This document shows positions 41,342 through 49,352 of a stretch of 64,000 nt of DNA, in pieces (the first letter of the stretch is position 1; each line of letters starts with the position of its first letter). The notes below the pieces were generated by a model. The model made no database searches and had not been told where the DNA came from. It saw nothing but the letters and a program-made list of their open reading frames with translations. The stretch is from Clostridia bacterium (GTDB lineage Bacteria; Bacillota; Clostridia; Christensenellales; Aristaeellaceae), in the NCBI GenBank assembly GCA_017509255.1, contig JAFWQA010000002.1, positions 62,001 to 126,000 on the forward strand. The letters are read 5' to 3'. A program made the translations under genes and the position numbers.

Positions 41342-42427
41342 TTATTCAGTCTTGAAGCGGTCGTCAGCAGCGGCGCCGAGAGCTTCCATCACTTCGCTCA
41401 CATAGGTGGTGATGTTCTTGGTAGCGTCTTCGAAGTCATATTCCATCACGTTGTCGGGATCGAGACCGAATTCGGTGGCGATGGCCGGCTGGGTGGCGTT
41501 GTCCAGGACCAGGAACTGATAGGAGCCGTAATCCACGCCCTGGTTGACGCAGTCGGGGCTCAGAGCATATTCGATCCACAGCTTGGCAGCGTTCGGATGC
41601 TTCGCACCCTTGAAGATGGCGGTAGCGCCGATCTCGAAGGAGGTGCCGCTGGACGGAATGACCAGGCCGATGTTGTCATAGCCGTTGTCCACGATCTGGT
41701 AGATGCCGTCATGCAGGAAGCCGATGCCGATCACGCACTCGCCGGGGCCGACGTTCTTGGAGGGACCGGAGCCGGACTTGGTGTACACCTGGATGTTCTT
41801 GTCCAGATCCACCAGGTACTTGATGCCTTCGTCGTGGCCGTACTTCTGGATCATGGTGTTGATGACCAGCTTGGCCGTGCCGGCGGTGTTGTAGTTGGAC
41901 AGCCAGATCAGGCCCTTATACTCTTCCTTGAGCAGGTCGGCCCAGTCCTGGGGAGCTTCCAGATTCAGGCGCTCCAGCTCTTCCTTGTTGACCATGAAGC
42001 CCAGGATGCCCTTGTAGATGCCGTACCAGCGGCCTTCCGCGTCACGGTAGGCCGGTGAGATCAGGTGGACAGCGTTGACAGCCTCGTAGGGCTCCAGCAG
42101 GCCTTCCGCAGCCGCGACGTTGTAGGGGTCGGTCGTGCCGCCGAACCAGACGTCAGCAGAGGGGTTGCCGGCTTCTTCTTTGATCTTGGGCTCTACCTCG
42201 CCGGTGGACAGGCGCTGATGCGTGACCTTGATGCCGTAGAGTGATTCAAACTTGTCACAGGCAGCTGCCAGGTATTCTTCCTCGCAGGAGCCGTAAACGA
42301 TCAGTTCGCCCTCAGCCTTTGCGGCTTCGATCAGCGCCGGATCGATGGCGGCATCCTCCGCGGACGCCAGGGAAACACAGCCGAGCACCATCAGCGCGGC
42401 CAGGAGCAGGGACAGAAGCTTTTTCAT
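41342..42427 (-). CDS. Extracellular solute-binding protein (AfuA/FbpA-type, iron or sugar phosphate)
   Basis: A 361-residue exported protein. The signal is MKKLLSLLLAALMVLGC...ASA-ED: both a near-lipobox (VLGC) and a signal peptidase I site are present. The mature N-terminus ELIVYGSCEEEYLAAACDKF, then GNPSADVWFGG and SSGTSFEIGATAIFKGAKHP, is of the Fe3+/AfuA class. Ligand-type Tyr residues (WYGIYKG, YNTAG) are present. First gene of the importer operon. AGGAGG lies 9 bases upstream of the start. A palindrome covers the promoter. Confidence 0.9.
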   Translation of the reverse strand: MKKLLSLLLAALMVLGCVSLASAEDAAIDPALIEAAKAEGELIVYGSCEEEYLAAACDKFESLYGIKVTHQRLSTGEVEPKIKEEAGNPSADVWFGGTTDPYNVAAAEGLLEPYEAVNAVHLISPAYRDAEGRWYGIYKGILGFMVNKEELERLNLEAPQDWADLLKEEYKGLIWLSNYNTAGTAKLVINTMIQKYGHDEGIKYLVDLDKNIQVYTKSGSGPSKNVGPGECVIGIGFLHDGIYQIVDNGYDNIGLVIPSSGTSFEIGATAIFKGAKHPNAAKLWIEYALSPDCVNQGVDYGSYQFLVLDNATQPAIATEFGLDPDNVMEYDFEDATKNITTYVSEVMEALGAAADDRFKTE

Positions 42428-42551
42428 TCGAAAATCCTCCTTTGTGTGATATAGAATTTGATTATTTCCAAAGAGCGGCATCTGCCGCTGAAGGGACGTG
42501 GAAAAAGGAACGGACCCCCTGTCCGGACGAACGTATTTGCCTTCTTTTAGT

Positions 42552-42588
42552 CTGTTATAAATATAACAGGTTGAAGATCAGAAATCAA
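42552..42588 (-). promoter_or_regulatory. Promoter and 18-base palindromic operator of the importer operon
   Basis: On the minus strand: TTGATT (42588-42583), 17 bases, TATATT (42565-42560). The -10 box lies in the centre of CTGTTATA-AA-TATAACAG (42552-42569), a perfect 8-base-arm palindrome. It should bind a dimeric repressor. It is not a standard Fur box. Confidence 0.75.
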
Positions 42589-42713
42589 GAGAATTGCAGA
42601 GGAATACTGTATACAAAGAGAATCACGTCCGGCCGGAAGCAGGGAGATTCCCTTGGTTAAGGATACCGCGCCGCAGCCCACGATTACACAGTACTGCAGA
42701 AAACAGCTATTGG

Positions 42714-42763
42714 AAAAAAAGCACCGTCAGCATCCCCTTTAAAGATGTCGACGGCGCTTTTTT
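42714..42763 (-). terminator. Terminator of the BtrH-like gene
   Basis: Long imperfect stem: seven A, GC(A)CCGTC...CATC with GATG...GACGG(C)GC, six T. On the minus strand it ends in a T run. Confidence 0.8.
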
Positions 42764-42854
42764 GATTTCCGGGGCAGGGATGTAAAACCGGCAAGGCCGC
42801 TTTTATCATCGTTTCGGGAAGCCCTCACTTATTTCAGGTACTTACTGTTTTGTT

Positions 42855-43838
42855 TCACATCCCGTCTTCCACACACTTCGCAAGCTCCACATTCCGTTCC
42901 TCACTTGCTTTTAACTCTTCCAGCACATGAACGATCTCCGGATAACACGTCTTGTCCACCGGTTCAAACAGGGAATTCCATCCATCGGTTCCTCCGCCGG
43001 GTATCTCAAACATTAACCTGCGGTACAGCTCAACTGTCGTCCGGAACGACTCTGTCAGTTTCTCCAATGCTTCATTCGCCTGTATCTTTTGCCGCTCCTC
43101 CAGATACAGTAACAACGCGTCCTTTCTTTCATAAAAAATGCCGATGCAATACTTAAAACCAAAGGAATCCAGTCTGTCCTCCCGTATTGCTTTCACAATT
43201 GCGTCATACGCTGCCAGACCGTATGACCGTCCGTTCTCACAGATTGCTTTCATTCCCTGTATATACAGACGAAGCGCCTCCACAAAAGCCTGATCCCAGT
43301 CTGTCTCCCGCGCGGCTTCCGGAATTTCGCAATATAACACCGGGGCCCATTCAAAGGTTTTCCCCAGATTGCTGTATAGAACCGGCATGCTGGCATTTGT
43401 GTTCCGGCTCCCGATCCCTTTCGAAAAGAACACCCTGTCCTCGTCGTCGTAACCGTAGATCACGCCAAACTCTCCTGTATCGATGCCCCATACCACGCAG
43501 GCTTTGCCATCATCGATACTTTTTCTGATTGCCGTAATGGCTTCCTTCTGCTTTACGGAATACTCCTCCGCGCCCGGCGCGGCATAATACTTCTTCGTCC
43601 GCACACCGATCCGCTCCGCAAAACGGGCATGTTCCTCCATCCAGTCGTAATCCGTGACCGGCAGCGCGCTGCAGTTTTCATCCACACAAAACCGCGACGC
43701 GATCCCCGTTACACTTAAGAACCTCTGAAAAGTGTACTCCTTATTCCACATTCCACAGTGCTCCAGTACACTCATCATACTGACTGCATAAGTGTTCCAC
43801 GCGGAAAAAACCTCAATGTCCAGCTTCTTTTTTGCCAT
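42855..43838 (-). CDS. BtrH N-terminal/C39 peptidase-like protein of unknown function
   Basis: A 327-residue soluble protein. The N-terminal 170 residues resemble the papain-like fold of BtrH/C39 proteins: a Cys in VLEHCGMWN (around residue 28), FLSVTGIASRF, and a hydrophobic strand CVVWGIDTGEFGVIYGYDDED. The middle is helical (ICENGRSYGLAAYDAIVKAI), as in the BtrH group. Some homologues transfer acyl groups or bind small molecules; function here is unknown. Base composition is clearly lower in GC than neighbours. AAAGGAGG precedes the ATG, and a WYL-type regulator lies 61 bases upstream. Confidence 0.55.
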   Translation of the reverse strand: MAKKKLDIEVFSAWNTYAVSMMSVLEHCGMWNKEYTFQRFLSVTGIASRFCVDENCSALPVTDYDWMEEHARFAERIGVRTKKYYAAPGAEEYSVKQKEAITAIRKSIDDGKACVVWGIDTGEFGVIYGYDDEDRVFFSKGIGSRNTNASMPVLYSNLGKTFEWAPVLYCEIPEAARETDWDQAFVEALRLYIQGMKAICENGRSYGLAAYDAIVKAIREDRLDSFGFKYCIGIFYERKDALLLYLEERQKIQANEALEKLTESFRTTVELYRRLMFEIPGGGTDGWNSLFEPVDKTCYPEIVHVLEELKASEERNVELAKCVEDGM

Positions 43839-43899
43839 GGAAAACGCCTCCTTTTTTCTTTCTGAGATGATTATCCCACAGGAGGTATGACATATAATG

Positions 43900-44532
43900 T
43901 CATAGCAATTTTAAAATGCCGGAAAGTCTTTCTTTCATATATTCTCTTAACCAATTTGGTTTTATAATCCGAAAATCCAGACCGCCGGCAATCAGAACGC
44001 TGATAAAAACATCCGGATCAAAAAACGCGTAGGTATAGGTGTGCTCTTCCGCCTTCCCGCAAAGAAAATATTCCAACGGCGCCACCGATGTTCTTCCGCC
44101 CAGCATCTCAATTTCAGCAAAGTACGGTTCTCTTGTCATGACGCTTTTATCCTCGTCATTCCCCGGCTCCGCGGATATCCTGGACAGAATCTCAGCCTGT
44201 CCCTTATACTTTCCGTACCCGAAGGAGCCTAATTCCTTACTCTGCTTTGCCAGCAGCCGTACTGTCTCCTTCTCACTTTCCGACAGAAAGAAGCTCGGCA
44301 GCACATACTCTTTCTCATACAGATATCCCCGTTTCCGCGCGCAATACAGAAGCGGCGCGTTCATGGAATCCCTCATATATTCAATATCCCGCTGCGCCTG
44401 CCTGCCGGAAATCTCAAACTGTTCCGCCAGAGTTCCGGCATTCGGATACGCGTTCTCCGCAACTTTATTGTGAAACCAAATGATTCTTTGATAAGCAGAA
44501 ATAAGAACCCCTCCCTTGCTGAATCCGCGCAT
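43900..44532 (-). CDS. WYL/DeoR-type transcriptional regulator
   Basis: About 210 residues. An N-terminal winged helix (NAGTLAEQFEISGRQAQRDI) is followed by a ligand-sensing WYL-like region (SEKETVRLLAKQSK) and a C-terminal Arg/Lys-rich end (PNWLREYMKERLSGIL). The first credible family residue is the Ile before SAYQRIIWF. AAGGGAGGG sits six bases before an ATT codon at 44502, so ATT may be the real start; the ATG at 44532 and the GTG at 44580 lack ribosome sites. It probably regulates the BtrH-like gene just downstream. Low GC like its neighbour. Confidence 0.7.
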   Translation of the reverse strand: MRGFSKGGVLISAYQRIIWFHNKVAENAYPNAGTLAEQFEISGRQAQRDIEYMRDSMNAPLLYCARKRGYLYEKEYVLPSFFLSESEKETVRLLAKQSKELGSFGYGKYKGQAEILSRISAEPGNDEDKSVMTREPYFAEIEMLGGRTSVAPLEYFLCGKAEEHTYTYAFFDPDVFISVLIAGGLDFRIIKPNWLREYMKERLSGILKLL

Positions 44533-44612
44533 GCGTTGATTCAGACCGCGCCGCGTGACCTTCAGTATCTTTACGTACACGTTTTTTATTTCTCCCCTCG
44601 GCGAAACAGGAG

Positions 44613-45503
44613 TCAGACCTCCGGCGACTCCTCAACCTCCCGGCGCGTGGGTACGGAGACGGCTGCGCCCGGCCGGGAAATGGCGACCGCGGCGGCGCGG
44701 GAGGCGGCGCGCAGCGCGGACGCCGCGGTTTCTCCGGCGAGCAGGCTCTGCACGAAATACCCGGTAAAGGTGTCCCCGGCGCCGGTGGTGTCCGTCAGCT
44801 TCCGCACGGGGCAGGCGGGCTGCCGGAGCCTTTCGGCGCCGGTATCGCAGACGGAGCCGGCTTCGCCCAGCGTAAGGACCAGCCCGCAGCGCGGCAGGCG
44901 GGAGCGGAGGGCGTCCAGGATCCCGTCCGGGTCCCGCCGGCCTGTCATGTCGGCACCCTCGAGCTCGTTCAGGATCAGCCACTGCAGCTTTTCCAGCGGC
45001 CAGGACAGGATCTCCGGGGTGAAGGGCGAGGGGTTCAGCACGGTGACCATGCCGCGGCGGTGCGCCTCTTCGATCAGGGCGGGCGTCAGGTTGATCTCGT
45101 TCTGCAGCAGCAGCCAGTCCCCGGCGGAGAAACGCGAAAGGGTCTGGGCGGCGGCTTCCGGCGGCAGGGCGCGGTTGGCGCCGGGATAAAGGACGATGGC
45201 GTTTTCCCCGCTGTCCTCCACCTGGATCATCGCCTGCCCGCTGGGAACGTCCAGGGTCCGGATCAGCTCCGCGCGGACGCCGGAGGCCTCCAGAAAGGCG
45301 CGCAGGAAGGCGCCGTCCTCGCCGACGGCTCCGGCCATGTAAACCTCCGCCCCGGCCCGCCCGAGGGCGACGGCCTGGTTCAGGCCCTTTCCGCCCACAT
45401 TCCGCGAAAAGGCGGAGGAGGCAACGGTCTCCCCGGCCCGCGCGATGCGCGGCAGACGGAAAACGCAGTCAATATTCAGGGAACCGAAAACGAGCACCTT
45501 CAT
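44613..45503 (-). CDS. rbsK: Ribokinase (PfkB family)
   Basis: A 296-residue sugar kinase. N-terminal VLVFGSLNIDCVFRLPR, the ribokinase block NVGGKGLNQAVALGRAGA (around residue 36), LNPSPF, and the C-terminal anion hole/catalytic DTTGAGDTFTGYF (Asp base) identify the family. It phosphorylates ribose or a close pentose at O5. There is no ribose transporter nearby. The start at 45503 follows GGAGGG. A near-consensus promoter lies at 45561-45589, divergent from the iron alcohol dehydrogenase. Confidence 0.92.
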   Translation of the reverse strand: MKVLVFGSLNIDCVFRLPRIARAGETVASSAFSRNVGGKGLNQAVALGRAGAEVYMAGAVGEDGAFLRAFLEASGVRAELIRTLDVPSGQAMIQVEDSGENAIVLYPGANRALPPEAAAQTLSRFSAGDWLLLQNEINLTPALIEEAHRRGMVTVLNPSPFTPEILSWPLEKLQWLILNELEGADMTGRRDPDGILDALRSRLPRCGLVLTLGEAGSVCDTGAERLRQPACPVRKLTDTTGAGDTFTGYFVQSLLAGETAASALRAASRAAAVAISRPGAAVSVPTRREVEESPEV

Positions 45504-45560
45504 CCCGAGCCCTCCGCAGTCATTCGTGTTTTTTTCAGTGAAAAAGATCGCTCCGGAAAC

Positions 45561-45589
45561 AATATAAAAGCTGGCATCCCGGTTGTCAA
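45561..45589 (-). promoter_or_regulatory. rbsK promoter
   Basis: On the minus strand: TTGACA (45589-45584), 17 bases, TATATT (45566-45561). Confidence 0.85.
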
Positions 45590-45629
45590 TACCGGCGGAG
45601 CAAGGCCTGCGGAACTGAAAAAACATATT

Positions 45630-45668
45630 GCGTAATCGCTTGCGAAAGCTGTATAAACACGATACAAT
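45630..45668 (+). promoter_or_regulatory. Promoter of the iron alcohol dehydrogenase gene with LacI-type operator
   Basis: TTGCGA (45640-45645), 17 bases, TACAAT (45663-45668). GCGTAATCGCTTGCG (45630-45644) overlaps the -35 box and has the AAnCGnTT core of LacI/CcpA operators, so catabolite or sugar control is likely. Confidence 0.6.
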
Positions 45669-45729
45669 AAAAGCAAGAATCGATACAGAAGAACACGGGA
45701 CGAATCACACGGAAAGGGCAGGTGTAAGG

Positions 45730-46935
45730 ATGAAGGCATTTCATTTCCATTCTCCGACGGAGGTCGTTTTCGGGCCCGGGCAGGAGATGAACGCAGGGAA
45801 AATGATCACCAAATGGGGCGGCACCCGGGTGCTGCTGCATTACGGCGGGGAAAGCGCGCGCAGGAGCGGGCTGCTGGACCGGATCGAAGGCGTGCTGAAG
45901 GCAGACGGCATTCCCTATGTGACCCTGGGCGGAGCGCAGCCCAATCCGCGGCTCAGCCTGGTCTATGAGGGCATCCGGATCTGCCGGGAAAACCGGCTGG
46001 ATTTCATCCTGGCCGTGGGCGGCGGCAGCGTGATCGACTCCGCCAAGGCCATGTCCGTCGGGCTCGGGCATCCGGACGAGGACGTCTGGGACTTCTATCT
46101 GGGCAAAACGGTGCTCAGGTGCGCGCCGGTGGGCGTGGTGCTGACGATCGCCGCGGCCGGTTCGGAGACCTCCAACTCCTCCGTGATCACCAAGGTGGAT
46201 GAGGACGGAACGCATATCAAGCGCTCCATCGACCAGGACATTATCCGGCCGAAGTTCGCCATCATGGATCCGGAGCTGATCGCGACGCTGCCGAAATACC
46301 AGATCGGCTGCGGCGTGGCGGACATCATGATGCACACCCTGGAGCGGTATTTCTCCGCGGCGGAGACCCTGGGCAACGACCTGACGGACCGGATCGCGGT
46401 TTCCGTGCTGAAGATCATGATCCAGTACGGGCCGAAGTATCTGGCGGAGCCGTCCGACTACAAGGCGGCGTCCGAGGTGATGTGGGCCGGATCCCTGTCC
46501 CACAACAACCTGACCGGCTGCGGCAACGGCGGAGATTTCGCCACGCACCTGATCGGCCATGAGCTCAGCGCCCGGTATGACGCGGCGCACGGCGCCACGC
46601 TGACCGCCGTCTGGGGCGCCTGGGCACGGTACGTTATGAAGGCGAACGTGCTGCGCTTTGCCCAGTACGCGGTGAACGTGTGGGGCTGCGACCTGGATTC
46701 CGTGAACCCGGAAAACACCGCGCTGGCCGGCATTGAGCGCACGGAGCGCTTCTTCGCCTCCATCGGGATGCCTGTCTGCATGCCCGACCTGATCCCGCAG
46801 GGCATCGGGGAGCAGGATATCCAGGAAATGGCGGACCTGTGCGTCGGCCTCGGCAGGGGCATGATCGGCGGCTTCATGAGGCTGGGGCGCGAGGACGTGG
46901 TGAAGATCTACCGCGCCGCCAACGAAAAGAAGTAA
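45730..46935 (+). CDS. Iron-containing alcohol dehydrogenase (butanol dehydrogenase-like)
   Basis: A 401-residue group III alcohol dehydrogenase. NAD-binding loop AVGGGSVIDSAKAMSVG (around residue 96), metal-site residues in GCGVADIMMHTLERY, LIGHELSARYDAAHGATL (two His), typical of BDH/YqhD proteins. It interconverts aldehydes and alcohols, probably in fermentation. The start at 45730 follows AGGTGTAAGG; an earlier ATG at 45628 is upstream of the promoter. A terminator follows at 46959. Confidence 0.95.
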   Translation: MKAFHFHSPTEVVFGPGQEMNAGKMITKWGGTRVLLHYGGESARRSGLLDRIEGVLKADGIPYVTLGGAQPNPRLSLVYEGIRICRENRLDFILAVGGGSVIDSAKAMSVGLGHPDEDVWDFYLGKTVLRCAPVGVVLTIAAAGSETSNSSVITKVDEDGTHIKRSIDQDIIRPKFAIMDPELIATLPKYQIGCGVADIMMHTLERYFSAAETLGNDLTDRIAVSVLKIMIQYGPKYLAEPSDYKAASEVMWAGSLSHNNLTGCGNGGDFATHLIGHELSARYDAAHGATLTAVWGAWARYVMKANVLRFAQYAVNVWGCDLDSVNPENTALAGIERTERFFASIGMPVCMPDLIPQGIGEQDIQEMADLCVGLGRGMIGGFMRLGREDVVKIYRAANEKK

Positions 46936-46958
46936 AGGGAAAAGAGAAAAAAGAAACG

Positions 46959-46984
46959 GCCTCCGGAGCGATCCGGAGGCTTTT
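46959..46984 (+). terminator. Terminator of the iron alcohol dehydrogenase gene
   Basis: GCCTCCGGA (46959-46967), loop GCGA, TCCGGAGGC (46972-46980), TTTT. Confidence 0.85.
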
Positions 46985-47008
46985 CAGGGAAAAGCGGAGG
47001 AAAAGAGC

Positions 47009-47291
47009 ATGGCAGGACCCGGTGTTCTTCGGCGCGGGAGAACCGCGGGACATGCTGAGGGACCTGGCTGGAAGGATCTGCCAGATCCACGTGAAGGACG
47101 GAACGCCGGAGGGAATGGGAAACCGTCCGCTGGGCGCCGGACACGGAAATTTCCCGGAATGCGCCGAAGCGATCCGGGAAACAGGCTATCAGGGATGGAT
47201 CGTATTGGAAAATGAATACAAGGGCTTCCGCCGGGATCATAAGATGCTGATGGAGCGGGATATCGCGCGGATGAAGGAGGCGTTCGCCTGA
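47009..47291 (+). pseudogene. Truncated sugar phosphate isomerase/epimerase (TIM barrel, IolE/Hyi-like)
   Basis: Only the C-terminal third remains: VFFGAGEPRDMLRDLAGRIC, then QIHVKDGTP, GHGNFPECAEAI, GWIVLENEYKGFR. These are the last strands of an AP_endonuc_2 barrel. A good ribosome site (GCGGAGGAAAAG) and ATG at 47009 open a different frame, so the remaining N-terminal codon(s) and the C-terminal part are out of register. This fits a large internal deletion in a formerly normal gene that followed the alcohol dehydrogenase. It is unlikely to be functional. Confidence 0.7.
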
Positions 47292-47297
47292 CGGGGA

Positions 47298-48053
47298 TCA
47301 AACGCCCCTGCGCAGGTTTTCCACCGCTTTCTTTTCCAGGGTGATATCGCTGAAGAAGCGGATCCCGCCATCGCCGGCAGGACTCTGCGCCTCCAGCCCG
47401 ACGCGCACGGTCTGCGCCAGGGGCAGGCGGAAGACGCGCACCATGCGGAAATCCTTACCGTCCGGGGAATAGTGTGCCGCAAAGACGTCGCCGCGGCGGA
47501 TGAGCTGCAGCCAGATCTCGTCCTGCGCGATATCGCAGCCGTTGGCGTCGTCGGACACCTCGTCCGTGACCACGCACACGGCTGCCGTGGTGCCGAAGTC
47601 GGTCTTTTCAAAGGCCAGCTTCGTCCAGTGCAGGTCATCCTGGATGACCATCAGGGCGCAGGCGTCATAGACGGTTTTGAAGTTCGGGCGGACTTTGGCG
47701 CGAAAAACGAAATCGCCCGTCACCTCCCGGAAAAACACGGGCGCGTTGGACAGGGGAGCGTCCAGACGGCCGTCTGTCGGGATCGGGTTCCGGAACCAGT
47801 CCGTATGGGCCGGAGCCTGGATGGCCAGCTCCTGATTGACGGAGATCGCCTTGCTCTCGTTCAGCCAGCCCCAGCCGTTTTCGGCGGGCGTTTCCTCACT
47901 GCCTTTTCTGAAGAAGGGGAATTCGATCCCTTCCGGAGCGAAGCTCTCCGCCTGCTTTTTCAGCGTGCCGGCCAGCTCCTCCAGATGCAGGTCCTTTGCG
48001 ATCCCCTTCAGGGAGTCGATCGCGCTGTTGATTTCCTTTTCCCAGTCTTTCAC
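47298..48053 (-). CDS. DUF1349 (concanavalin-like) domain protein
   Basis: A 251-residue protein. An N-terminal helix (residues 1-50) precedes a DUF1349 domain: LAIQAPAHTDWFRNP, TGDFVFRAKVRPNFKTVYDAC, DLHWTKLAFEKTDFG, AAHYSPDGKDFRMVRVFRLP. The domain is a beta sandwich related to Regulation-of-enolase-1/glucanase-like proteins, with a role in carbohydrate or unknown small-molecule binding. No signal peptide is visible. Gene stop is 7 bases from the epimerase remnant's stop (convergent). The esterase gene lies 80 bases upstream in the same direction. Confidence 0.88.
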   Translation of the reverse strand: MKDWEKEINSAIDSLKGIAKDLHLEELAGTLKKQAESFAPEGIEFPFFRKGSEETPAENGWGWLNESKAISVNQELAIQAPAHTDWFRNPIPTDGRLDAPLSNAPVFFREVTGDFVFRAKVRPNFKTVYDACALMVIQDDLHWTKLAFEKTDFGTTAAVCVVTDEVSDDANGCDIAQDEIWLQLIRRGDVFAAHYSPDGKDFRMVRVFRLPLAQTVRVGLEAQSPAGDGGIRFFSDITLEKKAVENLRRGV

Positions 48054-48132
48054 GGTGTAAGTCTCCTTTCTCAGCTGTCAGCGGGCAGAGCCGGAAAACG
48101 GCCTGCCGCTTTTTTATACTGCCTGCCGGGGC

Positions 48133-49143
48133 TCAGAGCCCGGCGATCCAGGCGGTCACGCCGCCGGGATGCCGCGGGTCCATGGGGCGCCCGTCCAGGA
48201 AGAACAGGTTTTCCTGAATAATGTCGTTGATGCAGTGCTGCCCCATCTGGAAGCCGCTGCCGATATTGGACGCGATGCCCCCGTCCGCGCGGCGCACGAA
48301 GTCCGGCAGGTAGAGCTCCACGTCCGGCATATTCCGCAGCTGCGGGAGGATCGGCTCGATCAGCAAGGGATAATCGCAGAGCTCATCCAGTTTCCCGTGG
48401 CAGATCCAGATCCGGGTCCCGGCCTGCCGCAGCGTTTCCAGCTCACGCCGGGAGGGCATGTAGGCGCCGGCCATGATCAGCCCGGCGTCAAAAAGCCCGG
48501 GGTTGGAGATGAGCAGTCTCCACGCGCCGTAGCCGCCGGCGGACGCCCCGGCCACGATCTTTTTCCCGATGTACGGATGCGCGGCCGCCTCCGCCTTTAC
48601 CAGCGCCGTCAGGGCGGCGGTGTACACGGAGTCGTTTCCGCAGAGCAGCTTTATATCATCCGGATAAGGGCAGCCGGCGATTTCGTTTTTCTCATAGCCG
48701 TTAAAGGGCTTTCCGGGAACCGGCGTCATCCAGGAGCGCGCCGTGCGGCCCTCGCTGTTCCTGCACTCATTGGCCAGCGGCGCGACGATATAGACTCCGC
48801 CGGTCTTTTCCTGATATTCCGGAGAGGCGAACAGCTCCGCGCCGGCCCAGTTCACGGCCGTCTTTCCGACGAGGGAGCCGCCCGAACCGTGCAGGGCAAA
48901 GAGCAGCGGGTACTTCCGGTCCGCGGGCATCCCGTGGGCGACGGGATCGTAGACGAAATACCGGATATCGCCGAAGGTCTCCTCCCCGGAGGGCCAGACC
49001 TCATCCGAAAAGAGATCCAGGTATTCGCCGGAACGATAGGACGGCTCCTGGCTGACGAAATCGTTCTCCGCCATCCGGTCCGCCCAGGGGTACAGCTCCG
49101 GCTGCAGCAGGCATTCCTTTTTGCTCAGATGCTTTCCGGCCAT
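48133..49143 (-). CDS. Alpha/beta hydrolase (esterase/PHB depolymerase-like)
   Basis: A 336-residue hydrolase. LLFALHGSGGSLVGKT is the oxyanion block, GASAGGYGAWRLL carries the nucleophile (around residue 202), IWICHGKLDELC the Asp region, and MGQHCIND the likely His. No clear signal peptide, so it is probably cytoplasmic. It may hydrolyse acetylated or feruloylated oligosaccharides; the substrate is inference. It has its own promoter and may be cotranscribed with the DUF1349 gene. Confidence 0.85.
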   Translation of the reverse strand: MAGKHLSKKECLLQPELYPWADRMAENDFVSQEPSYRSGEYLDLFSDEVWPSGEETFGDIRYFVYDPVAHGMPADRKYPLLFALHGSGGSLVGKTAVNWAGAELFASPEYQEKTGGVYIVAPLANECRNSEGRTARSWMTPVPGKPFNGYEKNEIAGCPYPDDIKLLCGNDSVYTAALTALVKAEAAAHPYIGKKIVAGASAGGYGAWRLLISNPGLFDAGLIMAGAYMPSRRELETLRQAGTRIWICHGKLDELCDYPLLIEPILPQLRNMPDVELYLPDFVRRADGGIASNIGSGFQMGQHCINDIIQENLFFLDGRPMDPRHPGGVTAWIAGL

Positions 49144-49191
49144 GCGTAAAACCTCCGTTTTCGGTTTTAGGGGATACAGAAGTTTCTATTT

Positions 49192-49220
49192 ATTCTATAA
49201 TACGGGGAAACGCCTGTCAA
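49192..49220 (-). promoter_or_regulatory. Promoter of the esterase gene
   Basis: On the minus strand: TTGACA (49220-49215), 17 bases, TAGAAT (49197-49192). Confidence 0.85.
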
Positions 49221-49258
49221 ACCGGAACCGTCCGGCAGGCGGATCCCGCATAAAACTA

Positions 49259-49288
49259 TTGACAGGGAGCCAGTAATCCATATTATAT
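49259..49288 (+). promoter_or_regulatory. Promoter of the LRR/caspase-like gene
   Basis: TTGACA (49259-49264), 18 bases, TTATAT (49283-49288). It starts 38 bases from the divergent promoter. Confidence 0.7.
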
Positions 49289-49352
49289 AAGGGATAAGCA
49301 AAAACGACCGCAGCCGACGTCCGGTATCATACACATAAGGAAGGAAATCAAA

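Larger units (their letters stand above)
42428..42854. other. Intergenic region with operator and terminator
   Basis: 427 bases with no gene. It holds the promoter and palindrome of the importer operon at 42552-42588 and, at 42714-42763, the terminator of the leftward BtrH-like gene. Between them (42590-42713) I see nothing of note. GC content falls here compared with the region to the left. Confidence 0.6.

Noticed and set aside
42552-42569. Palindrome considered as a Fur box
   Set aside because: Does not match the Fur consensus and has a different arm sequence; kept as an operator for an unknown repressor.
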